Assembly: GCA_964541895.1 (NCBI GenBank)
Contig: CAZISM010000150.1
Location: forward strand, 1 to 12,305
Origin: CAZISM01 sp964541895
Lineage (GTDB): Bacteria; Zhuqueibacterota; Zhuqueibacteria; Residuimicrobiales; Residuimicrobiaceae
DNA length: 12,305 nucleotides
Reading direction: 5' to 3'
Part shown: in pieces, positions 6,519-12,305 of the stretch
How positions within the stretch are numbered: position 1 is the first letter of the stretch
How the letters are laid out: every line of letters starts with the position of its first letter
Made by a program: the position numbers and the translations under genes
The notes under the pieces: generated by a model
The model's input: the letters and a program-made list of their open reading frames with translations, nothing else
The model's database searches: none
What the model was told of the DNA's origin: nothing

Positions 6519-7712
6519 ATGAAGAAAAAGCCTTATCTTATCGTGGCAGCCCTGTTTCTACTCTTCCTGGGCTGGCGGATCATACAGCTGGTCATGACCT
6601 CGGCGGACGATCAGAACAAAAAAACGGGCAAGCCGGCTGTGGCGGTTGAGATCGACAGCGTTCGCTTCGGTCCTCTGGCTGAGGTGCGTCGATTCACCGG
6701 CAACATCCAGCCGCTCTATCAATACATCGTTGCGCCCAAGGTCAGCGGCAGACTCGTGACGATCAAGAAGCGCATCGGCGATTGGGTACGCACCGGCGAA
6801 ATCATCGCGCTCATCGATGATGCCGAGTATCAGCAACTGGTGCGGGAGGCGGAAGCCAATCTCAAAATCGCCCAGGCGTCTCTCATCGAGGCCAACAGCC
6901 AGTTTATTCTGGCGCGACAAGAGTTGGAGCGCAGCCAATCGCTGCAGAAAAAAGGCATCGCCTCGCCGGCAGAACTGGATGCGGCCAACACCAACTATAC
7001 GGCTCAGCAGTCGCGACTGGAGCTGGCACGCGCGCAGGTGGAACAGCGGGAAGCGGCGTTAAAATCGGCCCAGATCCGATTAAGCTACACCTCTCTGACG
7101 GCCACACAGCCCGGTTTCATCGGCGATCGCTATGTCGACGAAGGAACCCTGCTGTCGGCCAACGCACCGGTCGTTTCCGTGGTCGGCCTGGATCGGGTCA
7201 TCATCATGACCACGGTGATCGAGCGGGATTACGGACGACTGATGGTCGGACAGAACGCGCGCGTGGCCGCCGACGCCTTCCCGGGACATGAATATCTCGG
7301 CCGTGTCGCCCGCATCGCCCCTGTTCTGGAGCAGGCCTCGCGAACGGCTAAAATGGAAATCGAAGTGGAAAACAGCGAGCGGGTGTTGAAACCGGGCATG
7401 TTCGTACAGGTCAGCGTCATCCTCACGCAAAAAGAGCGTGCGCAAATCGTGCCGAGCCGGGCGATCGTTCATAAAAACGGAGCCTCGGGCGTGTTCGTCA
7501 TTCCGCCGAATACGCAAATCGCCGAGTATGTGGTGATCAAGCCCGGCATCATCAGTGAAGAGTTTTCAGAGGTGATCGAACCGCTCCTGCATGGCCATGT
7601 GGTCGTCCTCGGCCAGCATCTCCTGGAGCACGGCAGTCAGGTCCTGCTGCCGGCCAGAGCAGGCGAGGGCGGCGGTTCAGCACCGGCCAAAACCACGGCC
7701 AAGGAGTCCTGA
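6519..7712 (+). CDS. RND efflux periplasmic adaptor (membrane fusion protein)
   Basis: This 397-residue adaptor bridges the inner-membrane pump and the outer-membrane channel. A lysine-rich start is followed by one membrane anchor (about 6-26). There is no lipobox cysteine, so it is anchored by its helix and not by lipid. The hairpin order is classical: first half of the lipoyl domain (about 66-100, YIVAPKVSGRL and IGDWVRTGEIIALID), a long alpha-helical hairpin rich in Ala, Gln and Glu (about 101-182), second lipoyl half (about 186-222), beta-barrel domain (about 225-300, ending VLKPGMFVQVSV) and membrane-proximal domain (about 305-377). The tail is a Gly/Ala/Lys-rich linker. GAGG lies 4 bases before the ATG. 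The stop is followed by only 2 bases before the transporter gene, whose ribosome binding site (AAGGAG, 7701-7706) lies within this gene. Confidence 0.93.
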   Translation: MKKKPYLIVAALFLLFLGWRIIQLVMTSADDQNKKTGKPAVAVEIDSVRFGPLAEVRRFTGNIQPLYQYIVAPKVSGRLVTIKKRIGDWVRTGEIIALIDDAEYQQLVREAEANLKIAQASLIEANSQFILARQELERSQSLQKKGIASPAELDAANTNYTAQQSRLELARAQVEQREAALKSAQIRLSYTSLTATQPGFIGDRYVDEGTLLSANAPVVSVVGLDRVIIMTTVIERDYGRLMVGQNARVAADAFPGHEYLGRVARIAPVLEQASRTAKMEIEVENSERVLKPGMFVQVSVILTQKERAQIVPSRAIVHKNGASGVFVIPPNTQIAEYVVIKPGIISEEFSEVIEPLLHGHVVVLGQHLLEHGSQVLLPARAGEGGGSAPAKTTAKES

Positions 7713-7714
7713 TC

Positions 7715-10700
7715 ATGAACGTGGCTCACGGTTCCATCAACAGACCGGTGTTGACCGCGGTCATCTTCCTTGTCATCATCACCATCGGCTTTGTGTCCTA
7801 CAACAGGCTGTCCATCGATCTGATGCCGGAAATAACCTATCCCACCATCTCGGTTATTACGGACTATGGCAATGTCGGCCCGCAGGAGATGGAAGAGCTG
7901 GTGACACGGCCTCTGGAAGAGGCCCTGGCCGCGGTACAGGGCGTTGAGGAGATCAACTCTTCTTCGACAGAAGGTCGCAGTTCGGTTCGGGTCTCTTTTA
8001 TCTGGGGCACGGATCTGGATGTGGCCGCCAATGATATGCGCGACCGGATCGACCGCGTGCTCTCCCGTCTGCCTGAAGATATTGAACGGCCGATGATCCG
8101 CAAATTCGATCTTTCCGCTTTTCCGATCATGTTCATCAGCGTCTCCTCGAACATGAATCCGCTGGAGCTGCGACAGCTGGTGGAGGATCAGGTCAAATAC
8201 CGGATGGAGCGCGTCGCCGGCGTCGCGGCGGTCAACGTCTACGGCGGTTTGAAACGGGAAATTCATATTGATCTGCATGCGGCGCAAATCAAAGCCCTGG
8301 GACTGTCGCCGGATCATATCATCGCCGCTTTGCAGAATGAAAACCAGAACATCCCTGCCGGTCTGTACGACAAGGGCAACCTGGAGGTGCTGATCCGGAC
8401 GCAGGGAGAGTATCGCTCTCTGGATGAAATCCGCAACACGGTCATCACGCTGCGTCAGGGTTCGCCCATTCAAATCAAGGATGTGGCCGATGTCGTGGAC
8501 TCCTGGGAAGAGGTGCGCGATCTCAACCGCGTCAACGGCAAGCCCGGTCTGCGCATGTCGATCAACAAGCAGTCCGGCGCCAATACGGTGGAGGTGGCTG
8601 AGGCCACCCGTCAGGAAATCGAAGCCATCAATCGGGATTTCCCGCAGATACAGCTGATCCCGCAATTCGATTCCTCCGTGTATATCAAGCAATCCATCAG
8701 CAATGTCGGTTCTTCGACGGTATTCGGCGGCATTCTGGCTGTGATCATCCTTTTCCTTTTTCTGCGCAATCTGTCGAGCACGGCGATTATCGCCACCGCC
8801 ATACCCATCTCGATCATCGCCACCTTTGGCTTGATGTATTTTGGCGGCTTTACGCTCAACATCATCACCTTTGGCGGTCTGGCGCTCGGCATCGGCATGC
8901 TGGTGGACAATGCTATCGTCGTGCTGGAGAACACCTTTCGCCATCGTGAAAGCGGCCTGGCGCCCATTGACAGTGCCGTCGTGGGCGCATCCGAAGTCGG
9001 CTCCGCCATCGTTTCCAGCACCTTGACCACCATTGTGGTCTTTTTCCCGGTGGTCTTTATCCGCGGCATGTCCGGCATCATGTTTCAGCAAATGGCCTAT
9101 GTCGTCACCTTTTCCCTCCTCTGTTCGCTGCTGGTGGCCTTGACCCTGGTGCCGATGCTCTCTTCGCGTTTTCTCCATTACAGGACGGCGCGGCATGAAA
9201 AGGGTGAGAACACGCTGCAGAAAATATACGCCACCAGCGAAGCCGTTTTTATGCAAGTGGAAAACCGCTATGCGCAGCTATTGCAGAAAGCGCTGAAGAG
9301 AAGAAAACAGGTGGTTCTCCTTGCCGGCCTGCTCTTCATCGTCTCCGTCATCCTGATCCGGTTTATCGGCGTGGAACTCATGCCGAAAACGGACGAAAGC
9401 GAAGTGCGTCTGGACATTGAGACGGCCGTAGGCTCGCAGCTGGAAGTCGTGGATCAGGCCACCCTGGCCATTGAAGAGGTGGTGCGGCAGCAGGTGCCGG
9501 AGCTGGTGATGATGAGCTCGCGCATCGGCGGCGGCGGCTATTCGGGCGGCGGCGGCCATACTTCCGAAGTTCGCCTCACACTGGTGCCCATCGGAGAGCG
9601 CAAGAGAAGCAGTGAGCAGATCGCCAACGATTTGCGCAAAGCGGTGAACGGCATCCCCGGGGTGACGGTGCGCACGCGCGCCGGCCAGGGCATGTCCATG
9701 ATGAGAATGGGGGCTTCTGCCAGCGATGCCATCAGCGTTGAAGTGCGCGGCTACAATCTCGAGACCGCCCAGGCCCTGGCTCAGCAGGTCGACCAGCTCG
9801 TTCGTGTGGTCCCTGGCATCACCGATACCAAAATCAGCCGCGAGGAAGGCAGCCCGGAACAGGTCATTCGCATCGATCGACAAAAAGCTTCGGATTTGGG
9901 ACTGACCGTAGCCCAGATCGGCAAAGCTCTGGAGACCACCGTGGGCGGCACCTATGCCTCCTATTTTCGCGAAGGCGGCAAAGAGTACCGCATCCTGGTG
10001 CGGCTGGGTGAAGAGGATCGCAGGAATCTGGCCGATCTCCTGGACCTGGTGATCATCAACAACCGCGGCGTACCGGTGGTACTGCGTAACGTCGTGTCAG
10101 CGGTCCCGCAGGAAGGACCGGTTCGCCTGGAACGCAAAGACCAGGAGCGCATCATCACCGTTGCCGCCAATTTTACCGGTCGCGACATGGGCTCGGTCAT
10201 CGAGGATATCCGCGCCCGCTTGCAGCAGATCCCCCTGCCCAAGGACTTTGCCATACTGTTCGGGGGCGACTACGAAGAACAGCAAAAGGCATTTTCCGAA
10301 TTGATGCTTGCCCTCATCCTGGCCATCTTTCTTGTCTACCTGGTGATGGCCGCTCAATTCGAATCGTTCCTCGATCCCCTGATCGTGCTGTTCTCCATTC
10401 CCATGGCTGTCATCGGCGTCGTCCTCACTATGATCTTTACCAAAACCATCTTTAGCCTGCAGGCCTTTATCGGCTGCATCATGCTGGCAGGCATCGTCGT
10501 CAACAACGCTATTCTGCTGGTCGACTATACCAACCAATTGCGACGACAGGAAAAAATGGCTCTCATGGAAGCAGTGGCGCTGGCCGGCTCGCGCCGGTTG
10601 CGGCCCATCCTGATGACCACGTTGACCACGGTGCTCGGTCTCCTGCCGCTCTCCTTCGGCTTTGGCGAGGGCGGCGAAACGCAGGCGCCGATGGCGCGTG

Positions 10701-10813
10701 TGGTGATCGGCGGCTTGACCAGCTCGACGCTGGTCACCCTGATTCTGGTACCTATTATTTATTCCCTGTTTGAAGAACGAGTCTCGTCCAGAAAGAAAAT
10801 CGAAACGACATGA
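7715..10813 (+). CDS. RND-superfamily inner-membrane efflux transporter (HAE-type)
   Basis: This 1032-residue proton-driven transporter has the AcrB-like layout of twelve membrane helices in two halves, each with a large periplasmic porter/docking loop. TM1 is at about 12-30, TM2-6 at about 325-480, TM7 near 530-550, and TM8-12 at about 860-1020. The length is normal. The TM4 motif GMLVDNAIVVLEN gives D398 and N399, and the TM10 motif GIVVNNAILLVDY gives N930. Aligned by motif to E. coli AcrB, D407 is kept, D408 and K940 are both Asn, and R971 (R961) and T978 (T968) are kept. This pattern occurs in a recognised branch of RND pumps. The switch-loop position holds GGGGYSGGGGH (605-615), and a Met cluster MSMMRM follows at 660-665. 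No heavy-metal-exporter TM4 signature is present, so export of drugs, lipids or other hydrophobic molecules is more likely than metal ions; the substrate is unknown. It is translationally coupled to the adaptor. Confidence 0.94.
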   Translation: MNVAHGSINRPVLTAVIFLVIITIGFVSYNRLSIDLMPEITYPTISVITDYGNVGPQEMEELVTRPLEEALAAVQGVEEINSSSTEGRSSVRVSFIWGTDLDVAANDMRDRIDRVLSRLPEDIERPMIRKFDLSAFPIMFISVSSNMNPLELRQLVEDQVKYRMERVAGVAAVNVYGGLKREIHIDLHAAQIKALGLSPDHIIAALQNENQNIPAGLYDKGNLEVLIRTQGEYRSLDEIRNTVITLRQGSPIQIKDVADVVDSWEEVRDLNRVNGKPGLRMSINKQSGANTVEVAEATRQEIEAINRDFPQIQLIPQFDSSVYIKQSISNVGSSTVFGGILAVIILFLFLRNLSSTAIIATAIPISIIATFGLMYFGGFTLNIITFGGLALGIGMLVDNAIVVLENTFRHRESGLAPIDSAVVGASEVGSAIVSSTLTTIVVFFPVVFIRGMSGIMFQQMAYVVTFSLLCSLLVALTLVPMLSSRFLHYRTARHEKGENTLQKIYATSEAVFMQVENRYAQLLQKALKRRKQVVLLAGLLFIVSVILIRFIGVELMPKTDESEVRLDIETAVGSQLEVVDQATLAIEEVVRQQVPELVMMSSRIGGGGYSGGGGHTSEVRLTLVPIGERKRSSEQIANDLRKAVNGIPGVTVRTRAGQGMSMMRMGASASDAISVEVRGYNLETAQALAQQVDQLVRVVPGITDTKISREEGSPEQVIRIDRQKASDLGLTVAQIGKALETTVGGTYASYFREGGKEYRILVRLGEEDRRNLADLLDLVIINNRGVPVVLRNVVSAVPQEGPVRLERKDQERIITVAANFTGRDMGSVIEDIRARLQQIPLPKDFAILFGGDYEEQQKAFSELMLALILAIFLVYLVMAAQFESFLDPLIVLFSIPMAVIGVVLTMIFTKTIFSLQAFIGCIMLAGIVVNNAILLVDYTNQLRRQEKMALMEAVALAGSRRLRPILMTTLTTVLGLLPLSFGFGEGGETQAPMARVVIGGLTSSTLVTLILVPIIYSLFEERVSSRKKIETT

Positions 10814-12305
10814 AACAAGCTTTTACCACAAAGCACCAGGCGCTGCTGGCCGCGTTTTTGACACTGCTCTGTTGCAGTCAGAGATTGCCGGCAGAGGAAA
10901 ATCCGTTTGCAGCGATCCAGGCCACCGACACGTTGGCTCTGACCATTCCGGACGCCATCTTTATCGCCCTGGAAAAAAATCCGACGGTCACCATTCAAAG
11001 GCTGGCGCCTAAAATCAGCGCCAGCCTGGCGGATGAAGAGCGTGCCGCTTTTGATCCGATGTTGACAGGATCCTACAACAAATCCGAAAGCAAGAGCCAG
11101 CGGTTTCTCGGTTCACGTCCCGAACCGTTCGAACTGACCACCTATCGCGACCAGTATGCTGCTCAGTTATCGGAAACCCTGCCCACAGGCACCACCATTG
11201 CCGTCAACAGCTCTTTTTCCGGCACCACTTCCAGCATATACAAGGATCAATATGTCGGCAGCATGGGCGTGACCTTTTCCCAGGCGCTGCTGCAGGGATT
11301 CGGATTCGGCGCCAACCTGGCGTCATTGCGCAGCGCACGGCTGGATGTGGAAATGTCCAAAGCCGAATTAAGGGGCGTGGCCGAGCAGGTGGTGGCCGAT
11401 GTCGAGACCGCGTACTGGACGCTCTATCTGACCGGACAGGAGATCCAGATCCGGCAGGCGTCCATGGCGCTGGCGCACCAGCAACTGGCGGAATCGCTGG
11501 AGCGGGTGGCGGTCGGCAAACTGCCCGAACTGGAGCTGGCCGCCGTTCATGCCGAGGTCTCCACGCGCAACGAACTGCTGCTGGATGTGCAGAGTCGTTA
11601 CGAGCAGGCCCGTTTGCGTTTCCTCTATCTGGTCAATCCGGAACGCGCGAATAACTGGACGATCTTGCCCCGCTTGCTGGACGCACCGATATTGCCGAAG
11701 GATTCGCTCGGCTCGGTTGACCTGCACGAGGAGCTGGCATTAAAATACCGGCCGGATCTGCAGCAGGCGGTGCTGGCCATGCAGAAAGGCGATCTCGAAC
11801 TTTCGCAGACCCGCAACGGACTATTGCCGCGGCTGGACCTGTTCATCTCGTTCGGCCGAACCGCTTATGCACAGACCTATAACGAAGGCAAGCCGGATAT
11901 TCACAGTCCATTTTATGATGCGACCGCCGGCATCAATCTGGAGTTTCCGCTGCTGAATCGACAGGCGCGGGCCCGTGTCGCCCGTGCCCGCTGGTCCCGC
12001 GAGCAGATGCAAGGGTCGGTCGACAATATGAAGCGTCTCGTGCAGTGGGATGTCCGTTCCGCCTACATCGAGGTGCTGAAAACACAAAAAATGATCGAAA
12101 CCACACGCGTCACCTCCGAACTGCAGGAAAAAAAGCTGGCGGCCGAACTGGAAAAATTCCGCGTCGGCAAGTCCACCAATTATCTGGTGCTGCAGGCGCA
12201 GCGGGATTTTACCTCCAGTCGATTGGACAACGCCCGCTCCGTGGTAGCCTATCTCAACGCGCTCATCACGCTCTATCGTATGGAGGGTACGTTGCTGGAG
12301 CGTCG
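10810..12305 (+). CDS. TolC-family outer-membrane efflux protein, 3' end cut by the window
   Basis: The gene starts at an ATG that overlaps the transporter stop as ATGA, which suggests translational coupling; only a weak AGAAAG lies upstream. At least 498 codons are open to the window end, so probably only the extreme C-terminus is missing. A signal peptide covers about 1-28 (core ALLAAFLTLLCC, possible cleavage after LPA). Two outer-membrane efflux repeats are visible. The first has beta-strand residues near 120-150, the turn QALLQGFGFGANLASLR (158-174) and a long helix from about 176. The second begins near YRPDLQQAV (313), has the strand LPRLDLFISFG (339-349), the turn LEFPLLNRQARARVARARW (377-395) and the closing motif FRVGKSTNYLVLQAQRDF (450-467). 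The protein should trimerise into the exit duct of the pump. The CC at 21-22 is not a good lipobox, so lipidation is uncertain. Confidence 0.92.
   Translation, partial: MKQAFTTKHQALLAAFLTLLCCSQRLPAEENPFAAIQATDTLALTIPDAIFIALEKNPTVTIQRLAPKISASLADEERAAFDPMLTGSYNKSESKSQRFLGSRPEPFELTTYRDQYAAQLSETLPTGTTIAVNSSFSGTTSSIYKDQYVGSMGVTFSQALLQGFGFGANLASLRSARLDVEMSKAELRGVAEQVVADVETAYWTLYLTGQEIQIRQASMALAHQQLAESLERVAVGKLPELELAAVHAEVSTRNELLLDVQSRYEQARLRFLYLVNPERANNWTILPRLLDAPILPKDSLGSVDLHEELALKYRPDLQQAVLAMQKGDLELSQTRNGLLPRLDLFISFGRTAYAQTYNEGKPDIHSPFYDATAGINLEFPLLNRQARARVARARWSREQMQGSVDNMKRLVQWDVRSAYIEVLKTQKMIETTRVTSELQEKKLAAELEKFRVGKSTNYLVLQAQRDFTSSRLDNARSVVAYLNALITLYRMEGTLLER

Noticed and set aside
7637..9256. 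Open frame of 539 codons on the minus strand
   Set aside because: It lies opposite the RND transporter, is rich in His, Asp and Arg, and has no fold or motif. It is an antisense shadow of a GC-rich gene.

Overview
The window looks like chromosomal DNA from a Gram-negative bacterium. It encodes a complete inner-membrane/periplasmic/outer-membrane RND efflux set and secreted polysaccharide-degrading enzymes. Coding regions are moderately GC-rich (by eye about 55-58%), while the gaps are AT-rich. The RND transporter carries the 'VDN ... VVNNA' membrane signature, and the large secreted rhamnosidase has C-terminal chitobiase-like and PA14 modules. Both would fit the FCB group or deep relatives (Bacteroidota, Calditrichota, KSB1-like), but this assignment is an inference from protein style and is weak. 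There is no rRNA, tRNA, CRISPR array, phage gene or transposase in the window.

Layout. (1) 118-822, minus strand: a metallo-beta-lactamase-fold hydrolase with a complete dinuclear metal site. (2) 823-991: a divergent intergenic region with two TTGCAA palindromes and candidate promoter elements. (3) 992-4399, plus strand: a secreted multidomain GH78 alpha-L-rhamnosidase with recognisable catalytic residues. (4) 4511-5812: a secreted all-helical protein that looks like a six-hairpin (alpha/alpha) toroid of unassigned family, probably co-transcribed with the rhamnosidase. (5) 5813-6518: a 706-base gap. It holds a terminator-like hairpin, a 113-base element bounded by a perfect 12-base inverted repeat, a plausible sigma70-type promoter overlapping the right arm of that repeat, and a doubtful 57-codon ORF. 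(6) 6519-12305: a tight operon for an RND efflux pump, with adaptor, transporter and TolC-like outer-membrane protein. The genes are separated by 2 bases and then by an ATGA overlap; the last gene runs off the window end.

How the genes work together. The rhamnosidase and its neighbour form a small carbohydrate-utilisation module. The rhamnosidase would release terminal alpha-L-rhamnose from a rhamnose-containing glycan or glycoside, and the neighbour may act on the same polymer. The three efflux proteins should assemble into one envelope-spanning pump. No local regulator is present for either module, so control probably comes from elsewhere or through the cis elements described here.

The observations most worth a second look are: the unassigned secreted helical protein; the inverted-repeat element in front of the efflux operon; and the unusual transporter features (paired Asn replacements in the proton relay, a poly-Gly switch loop and a Met cluster).
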